From: a virus
DNA: 29,184 nt
Virus record (IMG/VR): IMGVR_UViG_3300046366_000026
Location: 1 to 29,184 of that record
Reading direction: 5' to 3' (one strand)
Part shown: positions 16,769 through 27,005 of the stretch, one piece after another
Layout of the letters: every line of letters starts with the position of its first letter
Position numbering within the stretch: position 1 is the first letter of the stretch
Position numbers and translations under genes: made by a program
Notes under the pieces: model-generated
Seen by the model: the letters and a program-made list of their open reading frames with translations, nothing else
Told to the model about the DNA's origin: nothing
Database searches by the model: none

Positions 16769-19700
16769 ATGCAATCTAATGAAGAATTCCTAGCCTCACT
16801 AAACCAAGGACAACAACCCGTTGACTCAATGGCAGCTGCTAATGCTCTGAGAGATATTCTTGCAGCATCAGGTGGTAATGTTGGAGGGCAACAAGCAGTA
16901 ACCAATCAACCTACATTAACTGTAGATGATGCCTATAAGATAGCAGCAGCTAGAGATGCTGGTGTAGATCCAAGGACACTAACTCCTATACAGAGAGAGT
17001 TTGCTGGAGGAGACCAACAAGCACTGGTAGCTAAATATGGACTAGATGCTGTAGCTAAATCTGCTCAGGTGTACTCACAAGGAGCTGCTATATATGAGAA
17101 TGATAAAAGTAGTAGTACTGGTTTCCTTAGAGGTGGTGCAGATTTAGCAGTAGATGCAACTAAAGCTTTTGTAGGTGGGGGTACTGGATTAGTGGCATTA
17201 GGTGCAGGCTTACTGAACGATGCAGGTGGACAAGAAGCAGCAGGTTGGCATAACAATATCCAAGAAGGTTTAACTGGTTTACAGTCAGACATTGCTATAG
17301 GACAAAAACGAGCATACGATGCTAGAACAGCTGCCACAGAATTACAGAGCAAAGCTGTAGAAGATGCTCAGATAGCAGCAGGGGAAGATCCTACAGGAGC
17401 TCAAAGGTTTGTTACAGATATGGGGCAAGCAATAAAGCAAGCCGATGGCTCTAACATAGGTTCTTTGATTGCAGGTGGTGTGGGTTCATTCGCTAGTGGT
17501 GGTACTCTAAGTAAAGGTTTAAGAGCCTTAAGTAGTAGAGCTATACCCTTTGTAGCTAACAAAGTTGGAGCTAACTCAACCTTAGTTGCTGGGTTAGAGA
17601 AGCTTGGATCAGTGATAGTAAGTCAACCTGTTACTTCAGCCTTAACTGAGGCAGGTTCAGCCTTTGCAGGTACAGTTAGTGCAGGAGATAAGATCTCCAC
17701 TGAAACTATGATGGCAAACTCTCAAGAGTTTAGAGATCAAGTAGCTTCAGGGGTATCACCTGAAGATGCTAAGTTAGACTTAGTAAATAAAGCTGGGTTA
17801 GCTAGTGCAGCAGGACAAGGTTTAGTTTCTGCTGCCACAGGTGTAGCGACTAAAGGCTTTGAGAAGGGTATGTTTAAAGGTGGTAACTTAACAACTAACA
17901 TAGGTAAGGTATTAGGAGAGACTGTGGAAGAACCTACTCAAGGAGCTTCAGAACAACTACTACAGAACATTACATTACAAGACTTGAGTGGTAACAAGGA
18001 TACCTTAGAAGGTGTGGGTACAGCAGCAGGACAAGGTGCTCTAGCAGGCTTTGGTTTATCAGCTGCTACACAAGCACCATCAATAATCAAGAATGCTATT
18101 ACAGCCCCTGTAAACATTGTTAGAGGTGTATATGACTATACACACTCACCTAGTATAAGTGATACAGCTGCTGAGAGCAGAAGCTTTGTACACCAAACCA
18201 CTGACTACACACAGCCAAGGGTATCTCCTCAAGCTACTACCGCTGATGCTGGTGTAGTACCTACTACACCAATTAATGTAGCTTCAGTGGTCAGAGGTGA
18301 TATCCCTGAGGTTCAGCAGGTATTTACCACTGCATCTGATCCATTGAAGAAAGCTATGAAGGTTAAGGAAGGTAGTCCAGTACCCACAACCTTGAACACC
18401 ATACAGAAGTTAGTTAATGTTATTAATGGCTCTAATAAAGATACCGCTGATAGAGCAGTGATTAAAGAGGCTGTAACCCACCTAACTTCAATCCTTGATA
18501 CAGTCAATGACTTTGATAGCTCTAAAGATACTGATGCACATAAGGAAGTGTATAAACAGTTTAAAGACTCTAATGCAATGAAAGGTGCTACCTTCGCACT
18601 TAATAAGTTTATTAGTACTGAGACTAAATTAGCTAAAGAGGCTAAAGCTGTAAAGGCAGCTGCAAAAGGTAAGGCTAATCCAACGGCTAGTCCTATTGAG
18701 CAGAAGACAAGGGCAGCCTCTAAAGCAGCTAGATCCTTTGTACAGAAACAAGAGGAGGAAACAGAGAATGTTGTTGATGGTAAGGCTACTGTAGAGGATT
18801 CTCCAGAAACTAAAGCAGCAATAGAAGAGTCTAAAGGGGAGTACCGCCCAATTTTTATAGATGCAACTGGTCAACTTAAGGCAGCACATACCAATAAGAC
18901 AGATTTAGACTACAAAGCGATATATGCAAGCCTTCAAGAGTCTGGTGATAGACGTGTCTATGGGGATATGCCTGAGTTTAAAGAATTCCTTAAAGCATTA
19001 AATACGTTAGCTAGCAATAGTAAAGATCCTCTTATATATGCTCACAAGGTGTCACTAGACCTTGATAATGCTGATGAGGCTAGTGTAAATAAAGCACTGA
19101 AAGATATCCATGGTACTGAAGACTATCCTGGATTAAAGGCACAATTACACCTTATTAAAGGTGCTATCTTAAACCAAGCTAATAGTGGTGAGAAGACTAG
19201 TGCAGAACAATTAGCAGTGTTTAAAGATGTTGTTAGTAACAGTAAGTCAAGGGACGGTACTCCAGGGAAGTCTGTCAGAAAGCATGTACAAGGCATTGTT
19301 GAAGCAATAGCTTCAGATAAGAAAACACGGGCTAGTACAGCTAAAGGTAAGATAGCAGGACTAATGTCCTTTTACAACAAGCACAATGCTAAAGTTGTAC
19401 GGTTAAATAAGGCAGCTGTTACATGGCATACTTCAGATAAAAAAGCTACGGTATACACAGATGGCGAGGATAAGAATGAGTTCTATGATGGAAGATCAGA
19501 TACCCATGTAAGACAAGTACACAGGGAAGCCTCTATTCTAAATGGTGTCCTTGAGTCATTGAAGGAATATAACCCTGAGCAGTTTAAAGGTATAGCTATC
19601 AAGGGTATAACCCCTCTTGCTGCTGTTATAGGTAAGACTACTACACGTAAGAGTGATGCAACTAGAGAAAGTAAGAGAGAAGCTGATACAAATAAGGCTG

Positions 19701-22700
19701 GTGAACCAAGAGCTGTTGATCTACGTGATAGTGAGGACACTGTACTTGATGGATTAGAGGATCTATTTAAAGCACCTAAGTATAGTGAAGACTACTTGGC
19801 TAATACCTTAGCTAACCTACCTAGCAAGGCATTAACAAGTCAGGTTACATCACTTGTTAATACCCTACGAAATTCATTAACAGATGCTGTAGAAGCTACC
19901 CTTAATAAACGAGATCCAATAAAGGATAAATACAATGAAAGCTTCGCAGAACTTAGATTAATGTCGCTAGTGTATAAGGACGGTGAGGAATATAAGTTTC
20001 ATGGGGGTATCTTAGACAGAGCACTATTAGCTGCTGTTAGTTACCTAGCTACAGCTAACTCACGTACTGGGGGACTTACCTATAAGAATGTACATGAAAC
20101 TCTTGGATTAGCCAGAGATGTAGAGGTATCTCCAGATATACTACATAAGTTAAACCAAGGAGTATTGGCTCGTATTGCTATATCAGAGCTAGCTAAGGTC
20201 ATTAAGGATAATCTTGGTTTAGAGCACACTAAAGACGCTCCTATGGCTGCTGTGGATAGTATATATACAGCCTTGGCTTCTCAGATATTAACCTCATTCA
20301 CCACTAGTGAGGTAACTGCTGGTGGTGATTTTGATGGTCAAGGTACAGGTTTTATGTATGCCGCTATATCTAAAGTTGGGGGCTTAAAAAATAGAGGGGG
20401 TACAGATGTAACACCTGTAATATTTACCTTTGCTAAGGTAAAACCTAAAAGTACCTTTGAGACGTATCACGCAGAACTTAAAGAGGTATTAACACCCAAC
20501 AGTAACAAGCTGCCTGAGTTCAATAAAGAACCTGCACCTACTACCATAGGTAAGAATGTTAGTAAGGCAGATATTGCAATAGAAGCCGCTGATAAGGTAT
20601 CAGACATACCCTTCAGATTAAACCACAGATTTCTAAGTCTACTTGAACGGTTCAATACCGTGGATAACTATACACAGCTATTCAGTGGGTGGACAGCTGG
20701 CGCAATGAATGAGAGGCATGCTTCCACTGTAGAGGCTGTATCTACAGATATCCGTAAAGGCGTTGAGTTCTTATTAACACTAGCTAAAGACGCTCCTAAA
20801 GGAGGTTGGGTTAAGTTCCCTAGCTATGTGAGTGATGTACTAAGGTTACAGCTTAGTGGTTCAATAACACCACAAAGTAATAAGACAGTACGGGCAGGCT
20901 TAACGCCTCATGAGACAACGGTTACTGACACTAATAGAGCTATGTATTTGAGAGCTGTATTACAAGGGCTTGATATTGATGTTGAAACCCTTACAGATGC
21001 TGAGGTTAAGGAACAACTGGAAGATAAGGCTAGAGAATATGCAGCTGTTATAAAGGTACTTAAGGGGAATGGTAAGTTCACTGAGGCTGACTTAAAGACA
21101 TTACATGAAGCCAAGCTAGGTAAGGTAAGAACATTACAGGCACTATCTGACTATGCCGCTTACCTAACTAAAAGTGAAGGTCATACTACTCACTTAGCAA
21201 TTGAGATTGATGGTGTAGCTAATGGTATAGCTAACATCTTGATGCTCTTTGGTACAGAACCACTTACTGATGAACGTAAGGATAACTTACAACGTGTAGG
21301 TATAACTATAGGTACGGACAATCCTAAGGTTACTGATGGGTTATATGATCACATAGGGTCATTGGCTACAGTGGCTGTAGAAGCTATACATGGTGTGATA
21401 TCCCCAGTCATGGGCGGTATAGAGTTCTCTGATGGGGTAGATGTTAAGGTTACATTCACTAAGTCCTTGGTTAAAAAGATCGTTATCCCTGCACAGTACA
21501 GTGGTGGTGTAGCAACAATAACAAACACACTAACAAAAGAGTTCTTAGATAAATTCTATGCTTGGGTATCCAGTAAACCTGACTGGGCAGAGACAGATAA
21601 TGAGTACTTCTTAACGAACCTGAATACAACGCTAAATACTTCATATAGCGGTATCCAGTTAACTAAACCAGACTTTGAATTTACACCTGATCAAGTAGGG
21701 CTGTTAAAAGCTGCAATTGAGACTCATATAGTTAAACCTATCCATGATCGCACCATTACCGAGATGGGAGATGCCTATGTGAACCTTCTAGCAATTAATT
21801 CATTAGTAGGGGTAACTGCTGCATTAAAGAAAGCTAGATTGACTGAATTAATTACAGCAGCACATGGAACAGGGGAGAATAAAACCAACCTGAGAGCTGG
21901 GTTATCTTTAGAGGCTTGGAAAGGTATCTTCACAGAGTTAGCTAAGGAATATCCGCCTATTGAGTTAGGCGTGGCTTCTATGAATGCAGTACCTACTAAG
22001 ATTAGACCTACTGAAGAAGCCCAATCTAAGAGCTTAGATAATAAACTGGCTGCGTATGTACAACAACCTACCGTTATAGATCTAGCTAGTAGTTTAGTAG
22101 CTAGACTGAACCTAGCAGCTGGTGATGCCACGACCATGGCAATCTTCATTAATGGTTTAGATGATAGCACCAAGAACTCCTTACTGGTAGCCTTTGATGG
22201 TGTAAGTGTTGGTGTAGATCATGCCGTAGCAGCTCAATTAGGTATGAACCAAGGTGCTATTGAAGCCTGGAAAGTAAATCCTAATGAACGTGTACTTGCT
22301 GCTATAGGTAGCTTAGATACCTTAAATAAGAAAATTACTGACTTAACTAAAAAGGATAAAAAACTACGTAAGGAGATAGATGTACTAGCACCCTCAGGTG
22401 TAGATACCTTATATACCGCTGTGCGTGAAAATATCAGTAAAGTGTCTGAGACACATACTGCCGCAGCTACGACTAAGGTAAACCAATACCAAGGTGCTAG
22501 TACTAGTGAAACTACAGAGGTTAAGCCTAAGGTTGATACAAAGGTTAAGAGAAGTCCTACTACACCTAAACCAAGTAAACCTAAGTCAGGTAATGTATCT
22601 ACTTACACAGGTAAGGTGTTTGATCAAGCCACTAAAGGGCTAGATACAGAACAGAAGGAGCTAGCTAGAGAAGCACTGGACGTAGTACCTAGTGATTGGA

Positions 22701-25700
22701 CTTTAGTTGAACAAGCGCCAGTAGACGATGGTAAGACCAAAACCAATGGAACAACGGATTTTGGGGCTAAGGCAGTTACGTACGTACCTGGTGAGACTTT
22801 CTTACATGAGGTAGTACATGTAGCTTTAGAGCCTAGTATCAGTGACCACTTACGTAAAGGTGGTAAAGTTAACCCACTAATCACTAAAGCACAGGATTTA
22901 CTAGATAGCTTTATAAGTAGGTACGAGTCTAGCAAAGCTGCGGGTAAGAAACTAAGTGATGCCCATACAGATTTATATACTCAACTCAAAGCAGCTAAAG
23001 CTAGTGGTGATATATCTAGGGAGATACATGAATTCTTTGCTTGGGGATTATCTGATAAAGATATCAGCGCTGATCTGAAAAGTACTAGAAGTAAGGTGGT
23101 GGGGATTATCAGAGCGTTACTTAATAGTATCCGTAAAATTACTAGAGGTAATGATACCGCCCCTAAGGACACTGATTACAGTGTTTTGTTAGATATAAGC
23201 AAAGAGTTAATAAGCCAACAGGTAACTAAGGTATCAGTAGTTCAAGAAGCTACTCCTATACAAGATAACTTATTCCATCAAGTATCCTCTAATACAGCCA
23301 AGGTATCGGAGAAGATAGCTCCTATCTTCCAATCCTTAAGATTTGCAGGAAGTGCTAAGGTAGAAGCATTAACACAGCAGGTAAAGGAAACAGCTAAGTT
23401 CTTAGGGGATGCTGGCTTTAACCTAAACCCAGCTGAATCTATATTATTCCAACAAGTCGTTGGGTTAATGAATACATTGAAAGACCTTAATCCATTAGCT
23501 ATGGTTAAGGCTCAAGAAGTATTCTCACAGGCTTCTAAGCAATTAAGCTTTAGAGACTTCATGGTTAATCCTGACTCAGAAGATCCTAAGGATATTGCTA
23601 AAGGCACTCTTAAGTATGAGGCACTCTTTGCTAGTAAGACAGGCAGCAGAGCCTTTAAAACCTCACAGATTCTACCGAACTTCTTAGCTATGTCCTTGGT
23701 AGACGAAAGCTTAAGACAGGCTTTAACTAAGGTTAAATTAGATTCTATAGATAAACCTAATAATGAAAGCTTAGATAACAAAGCTAGGAGAGTTGCCAAC
23801 GAAATGTTAGAAAGTGTCGCAGACACTTTAGCAGGAACAGCTGACAAGCAAGGCTTGGCAGCAATAGATAAACTTGTCTATTTACTGTTTGAGACAGATA
23901 AGCAAAAGACAATCTTTGATACTGCTAGTGAAAGTATTACAGGAGGTGAATATACAATAAATGAGTACCTTAAAGAAGCCATGGCTATAGTGGCAGACAA
24001 GGTTGCAGAATCTAACTTACCTGCTACAGTGAAAGTGATCACAGGTTCGGTGTTTAGTGAGAATAAAGCTAAGTTGTATGCTGAAGCGACAATGAACTTA
24101 ATGATGAATTACACTGAAGGTAGGGGTGCAGTCTTTGACCTAGTGAATAACTTCATAGGTAGGCGTGAATCTACAGGTGAAACTGTAGACTTTGCGCGTA
24201 AGATTAAAACCAAGGTAGAACAACATAGACAACAGTACAACGAAGTATTGCCTAAGGTGCTAGCTGAGAGCTTTAACGAGACACTGACACCAGCACAATG
24301 GAGTTCTTTACACACCTCACTAGGTAAGACTGAACTAGGTATCATGCTTAACTCAATGAGTAAAGAAGAGCTCCTAGAGACTGTAGGTAGCCAAGAAAGT
24401 ATTAACAAAGCTATTAAACAGTATGAAGGAAGCTTTCCTGATATATCAAAGGTACAGCGTGAAACCTTGATACTTAAGTCTAAGCAGTTAGCTAACTTCA
24501 TGATTAATGGGGTAGCAGGTATTAACCTACACCGTAATGTAGGTGTGATAGTAAGTATGTTTGGTACAACAGTAGCACCTATAGACTTTGATGAGAAATC
24601 TATGGGAGATCTAGATACCTTGGTTAGTCTGTATGCCTTGGATCTGATAAGTAAAGGTGATAAGAAGACCTTGTTTAATTTAGTAAAGACTGAGGCTAAA
24701 GGGTTAACCTATACCTTGTCGTATTTACAAGGATTAGTGTCCACTGATATCACTAAATCCAAGGACTCTGAAGGTGGTATGAATGGGTATAAGGGATATA
24801 TCCCAGCAGTGAATAGAGTAGGTTCTTCCTTGGTGATAGCTCTAGATACTGAGAGTAAGAGATTACGTGATACAGGGTATGTACGAGTAGGAGACTATGT
24901 AAAATCCTCTGCTGATCCTGAGACAGGTTCTCTAGGTTACTACTACAGTGATAGCTCTAGTAAGCCAGCGTTTCAACAAGGAGCTATTCAAAATATTCAC
25001 GGTACATTTGGTGGGGTTAACGCAAGTAGTGGACTAACTACACATAACGTATCTAACTACGTATTTATGGGTAAGAAGGAGCTTGCTAAGATACGTAGGG
25101 CTTTAACAGCTAACCAAGAAACAGGTACTAATCTATTACCTGTCTATGATTATGGTGGTAAGGTTAAAGCCTATGAGAGGGGTGTAGATCCAGCTATGTT
25201 AGCTAGACTAGAGAAGGACACACACTTAGCTATTATGATGGCTAAGTGGAGAGGTAGACAGATTGAAGAGGTAGAGTCTCAGGTACTTAATAACCAATTG
25301 GTTAAGTTACTGGCTGATAAGTTTAAAGCTGCTCCTAAATCTGAACATAAGCAATATATAAACTTAAATGAAAGTACTCTAAGTAGTACAGACCCTGTAC
25401 TGTATAAAGCGTATAAGTTGTTATCTGACACCACTAAAGATGCTGTAAGAGAACACTTTGGTTCTGATGCTTTAATGGTTAGAAAAGACCTAGTAAATGA
25501 TATTCTTGGATACCATACACCCAGTGTTACTGACTTATGGTCAGGAAATACTAGGTGGTCTCCTAAGACTGTTAGTGCTGTTAAGAGTGTACTTAAACAT
25601 TTCTTTGGGGATAACACATACAAGTACTTGTATGCCTCAGAGAAGTTTATACAAGATGTAGTGCATAGAGCCAAGGAAACCATTATTGTTAAGAGTGCCG

Positions 25701-26524
25701 TTGTTCCAGCAGCTAACATGGTCAGTAATATATTGCAGCTGTCTACGAGAGGTGTACCTATGAACACTATAGTTAGCTCAATGAAGTCTAAGACTCTGGA
25801 GTTGATTAAGTACATTAAGCTGAGAGACTCTATCATTCAATTGGAGGCAGAGGCTAGAGCTAACCCTGGGAGAGCTAAGGCTATTGCAGCTAGAATCCAA
25901 GCTATTGAAGATACCTTCACACACCTATCTATATATCCAATGATTGAAGCAGGGGAGTTCTCTTCTATTAGTGATGGTGCAGTTTCTCGTGATGACATAC
26001 ATGTCATTGATGGTAAGTTTGATCAGATGGTAAATAAAGCTATTGGGGTGTTACCGAGTAACTTACAGAACATAGCTAATCAGATATTGGTAGGTAAAGA
26101 TACAGCCTTGTATCAATTACTTAAGAAGTCTGTAGACTTCGGAGACTTCTTAGCTAAGAGTGTGTACTACGATTACTTACTTACTCAGAAGACTGATCCT
26201 AAGGTAGCAGCAGGATTAGCTAGTGAAGAGTTTGTAGATACTTCTAGACTATCAGGTAGAGATCAACATTATCTAGAATCCATTGGATTAGTGTGGTTTC
26301 CTACTTTTAAGATTAGGAGTACTAAGATTGCTTTATCTATGATACGTAACAACCCAGCAGGTGTACTACTTAAGATGGTGTTACCAGTCCCTGATGCATT
26401 AGGATCACCTGTAACAGATAACTTTATAAGTAAGTTATTATCAGGACATCTAGGCTATAGCTTAGGATGGGGACAAGCAATAAGAGCTATTAACTTAAAC
26501 CCTCTTGTGAATGTATTGACGTAA
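16769..26524 (+). CDS. Giant ejected virion RNA polymerase with zincin domain
   Basis: A 3,251-residue protein. Residues 1-450 are Gly/Ala-rich with hydrophobic stretches (near 135-155, 230-250, 340-365), as in ejection proteins that insert into membranes. Residues about 1050-1840 resemble the N4 virion RNA polymerase branch of the T7-like polymerases. R1359 is followed, with T7-like spacing, by ITPQSNK (T7 has FNPQGND). Motif A is D1481 in EIDGVANG; motif B is K1565-x3-K1569-x7-Y1577; motif C is D1810 in VAFDGVSVG, followed by a DHA and an N...EAW segment. A zincin site HEVVH (2013-2017) with E-x-x-E-F-F-A-W (2085-2092) follows. The rest is long and helical. N4 vRNAP is about 3,500 residues. 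The ATG has AAGG 10 nt upstream; the gene ends at a terminator. Confidence 0.85.
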   Translation: MQSNEEFLASLNQGQQPVDSMAAANALRDILAASGGNVGGQQAVTNQPTLTVDDAYKIAAARDAGVDPRTLTPIQREFAGGDQQALVAKYGLDAVAKSAQVYSQGAAIYENDKSSSTGFLRGGADLAVDATKAFVGGGTGLVALGAGLLNDAGGQEAAGWHNNIQEGLTGLQSDIAIGQKRAYDARTAATELQSKAVEDAQIAAGEDPTGAQRFVTDMGQAIKQADGSNIGSLIAGGVGSFASGGTLSKGLRALSSRAIPFVANKVGANSTLVAGLEKLGSVIVSQPVTSALTEAGSAFAGTVSAGDKISTETMMANSQEFRDQVASGVSPEDAKLDLVNKAGLASAAGQGLVSAATGVATKGFEKGMFKGGNLTTNIGKVLGETVEEPTQGASEQLLQNITLQDLSGNKDTLEGVGTAAGQGALAGFGLSAATQAPSIIKNAITAPVNIVRGVYDYTHSPSISDTAAESRSFVHQTTDYTQPRVSPQATTADAGVVPTTPINVASVVRGDIPEVQQVFTTASDPLKKAMKVKEGSPVPTTLNTIQKLVNVINGSNKDTADRAVIKEAVTHLTSILDTVNDFDSSKDTDAHKEVYKQFKDSNAMKGATFALNKFISTETKLAKEAKAVKAAAKGKANPTASPIEQKTRAASKAARSFVQKQEEETENVVDGKATVEDSPETKAAIEESKGEYRPIFIDATGQLKAAHTNKTDLDYKAIYASLQESGDRRVYGDMPEFKEFLKALNTLASNSKDPLIYAHKVSLDLDNADEASVNKALKDIHGTEDYPGLKAQLHLIKGAILNQANSGEKTSAEQLAVFKDVVSNSKSRDGTPGKSVRKHVQGIVEAIASDKKTRASTAKGKIAGLMSFYNKHNAKVVRLNKAAVTWHTSDKKATVYTDGEDKNEFYDGRSDTHVRQVHREASILNGVLESLKEYNPEQFKGIAIKGITPLAAVIGKTTTRKSDATRESKREADTNKAGEPRAVDLRDSEDTVLDGLEDLFKAPKYSEDYLANTLANLPSKALTSQVTSLVNTLRNSLTDAVEATLNKRDPIKDKYNESFAELRLMSLVYKDGEEYKFHGGILDRALLAAVSYLATANSRTGGLTYKNVHETLGLARDVEVSPDILHKLNQGVLARIAISELAKVIKDNLGLEHTKDAPMAAVDSIYTALASQILTSFTTSEVTAGGDFDGQGTGFMYAAISKVGGLKNRGGTDVTPVIFTFAKVKPKSTFETYHAELKEVLTPNSNKLPEFNKEPAPTTIGKNVSKADIAIEAADKVSDIPFRLNHRFLSLLERFNTVDNYTQLFSGWTAGAMNERHASTVEAVSTDIRKGVEFLLTLAKDAPKGGWVKFPSYVSDVLRLQLSGSITPQSNKTVRAGLTPHETTVTDTNRAMYLRAVLQGLDIDVETLTDAEVKEQLEDKAREYAAVIKVLKGNGKFTEADLKTLHEAKLGKVRTLQALSDYAAYLTKSEGHTTHLAIEIDGVANGIANILMLFGTEPLTDERKDNLQRVGITIGTDNPKVTDGLYDHIGSLATVAVEAIHGVISPVMGGIEFSDGVDVKVTFTKSLVKKIVIPAQYSGGVATITNTLTKEFLDKFYAWVSSKPDWAETDNEYFLTNLNTTLNTSYSGIQLTKPDFEFTPDQVGLLKAAIETHIVKPIHDRTITEMGDAYVNLLAINSLVGVTAALKKARLTELITAAHGTGENKTNLRAGLSLEAWKGIFTELAKEYPPIELGVASMNAVPTKIRPTEEAQSKSLDNKLAAYVQQPTVIDLASSLVARLNLAAGDATTMAIFINGLDDSTKNSLLVAFDGVSVGVDHAVAAQLGMNQGAIEAWKVNPNERVLAAIGSLDTLNKKITDLTKKDKKLRKEIDVLAPSGVDTLYTAVRENISKVSETHTAAATTKVNQYQGASTSETTEVKPKVDTKVKRSPTTPKPSKPKSGNVSTYTGKVFDQATKGLDTEQKELAREALDVVPSDWTLVEQAPVDDGKTKTNGTTDFGAKAVTYVPGETFLHEVVHVALEPSISDHLRKGGKVNPLITKAQDLLDSFISRYESSKAAGKKLSDAHTDLYTQLKAAKASGDISREIHEFFAWGLSDKDISADLKSTRSKVVGIIRALLNSIRKITRGNDTAPKDTDYSVLLDISKELISQQVTKVSVVQEATPIQDNLFHQVSSNTAKVSEKIAPIFQSLRFAGSAKVEALTQQVKETAKFLGDAGFNLNPAESILFQQVVGLMNTLKDLNPLAMVKAQEVFSQASKQLSFRDFMVNPDSEDPKDIAKGTLKYEALFASKTGSRAFKTSQILPNFLAMSLVDESLRQALTKVKLDSIDKPNNESLDNKARRVANEMLESVADTLAGTADKQGLAAIDKLVYLLFETDKQKTIFDTASESITGGEYTINEYLKEAMAIVADKVAESNLPATVKVITGSVFSENKAKLYAEATMNLMMNYTEGRGAVFDLVNNFIGRRESTGETVDFARKIKTKVEQHRQQYNEVLPKVLAESFNETLTPAQWSSLHTSLGKTELGIMLNSMSKEELLETVGSQESINKAIKQYEGSFPDISKVQRETLILKSKQLANFMINGVAGINLHRNVGVIVSMFGTTVAPIDFDEKSMGDLDTLVSLYALDLISKGDKKTLFNLVKTEAKGLTYTLSYLQGLVSTDITKSKDSEGGMNGYKGYIPAVNRVGSSLVIALDTESKRLRDTGYVRVGDYVKSSADPETGSLGYYYSDSSSKPAFQQGAIQNIHGTFGGVNASSGLTTHNVSNYVFMGKKELAKIRRALTANQETGTNLLPVYDYGGKVKAYERGVDPAMLARLEKDTHLAIMMAKWRGRQIEEVESQVLNNQLVKLLADKFKAAPKSEHKQYINLNESTLSSTDPVLYKAYKLLSDTTKDAVREHFGSDALMVRKDLVNDILGYHTPSVTDLWSGNTRWSPKTVSAVKSVLKHFFGDNTYKYLYASEKFIQDVVHRAKETIIVKSAVVPAANMVSNILQLSTRGVPMNTIVSSMKSKTLELIKYIKLRDSIIQLEAEARANPGRAKAIAARIQAIEDTFTHLSIYPMIEAGEFSSISDGAVSRDDIHVIDGKFDQMVNKAIGVLPSNLQNIANQILVGKDTALYQLLKKSVDFGDFLAKSVYYDYLLTQKTDPKVAAGLASEEFVDTSRLSGRDQHYLESIGLVWFPTFKIRSTKIALSMIRNNPAGVLLKMVLPVPDALGSPVTDNFISKLLSGHLGYSLGWGQAIRAINLNPLVNVLT

Positions 26525-26525
26525 T

Positions 26526-26555
26526 AAATAAAGCCCCTGAGAAGGGGCTTTATTT
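26526..26555. terminator. Bidirectional intrinsic terminator between convergent operons
   Basis: A 13-bp stem (26526-26538 with 26543-26555) with a GAGA tetraloop: the core is AAAGCCCCT / AGGGGCTTT, and A/T runs flank both sides. It starts 2 nt after the giant gene's stop, and its right arm ends directly at the dUTPase stop (minus strand, 26556-26558). It provides T tracts for transcripts in both directions. Its AGGGGCT/AGCCCCT core is the same as in the capsid hairpin at 9631-9649. Confidence 0.92.
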
Positions 26556-27005
26556 TTATGTAGATCCTGTTGATCCAAAACCTTTATCACCACGCTCAGT
26601 AGTTACTGAGAACTCCTCTACAAACTCAAGGGTAGGTCTTGTAATAGGTACGAAGACTAACTGAGCCAATCTCTCGTATGCTTTGATAAGATATGTTTCT
26701 GTGCCCCTATTGAGGATAGATAAGATAAGCTCACCTTGGTAATCGCTGTCAATTAATCCAATGGTATTACCTAGGACAATGCCTTTGCTACCTAGACCTG
26801 ACCTAGGTAAGATCAAAGCACAGTAACCAGTATCAGCTATATGTATAGCGATACCTGTAGGTATCTTAACTGTCTCATTAGGGGCTATTGAGATATCCCA
26901 TTCAATGGAAGCACGTAAGTCTAGAGCAGCACTACCTAAGGTAGCATACTCTATAGGAAATACGTCCATTATTCTATTAAGTCTTTTGATTTCTACTTTA
27001 TTCAT
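26556..27005 (-). CDS. dut: Trimeric dUTPase
   Basis: A 149-residue deoxyuridine triphosphatase that converts dUTP to dUMP and pyrophosphate, keeping uracil out of DNA and feeding dTMP synthesis. All five trimeric dUTPase motifs are present: AALDLRA (26-32), PRSGLGSKG (67-75), GLIDSDYQGEL (83-93), YERLAQLV (110-117) and RGDKGFGSTG (138-147). D86 and Y89 in motif 3 and the C-terminal Gly-rich loop are intact, and length is usual for the family. The start overlaps the end of the RusA-like gene by 4 nt, so it is the last gene of the leftward operon. It ends at the shared terminator. Confidence 0.97.
   Translation of the reverse strand: MNKVEIKRLNRIMDVFPIEYATLGSAALDLRASIEWDISIAPNETVKIPTGIAIHIADTGYCALILPRSGLGSKGIVLGNTIGLIDSDYQGELILSILNRGTETYLIKAYERLAQLVFVPITRPTLEFVEEFSVTTERGDKGFGSTGST

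Noticed and set aside
20321-20362. A second motif A look-alike in the giant protein (FDGQGTGF, D1189)
   Set aside because: It has the D-G-x-x-x-G form, but lies 170 residues before R1359, on the wrong side of the R loop, and no motif B or C has the right spacing to it. D1481 fits better.
25279-25836. A 185-codon minus-strand frame in the giant gene
   Set aside because: It is antisense to a conserved-looking C-terminal region, and its composition is that of a shadow frame.
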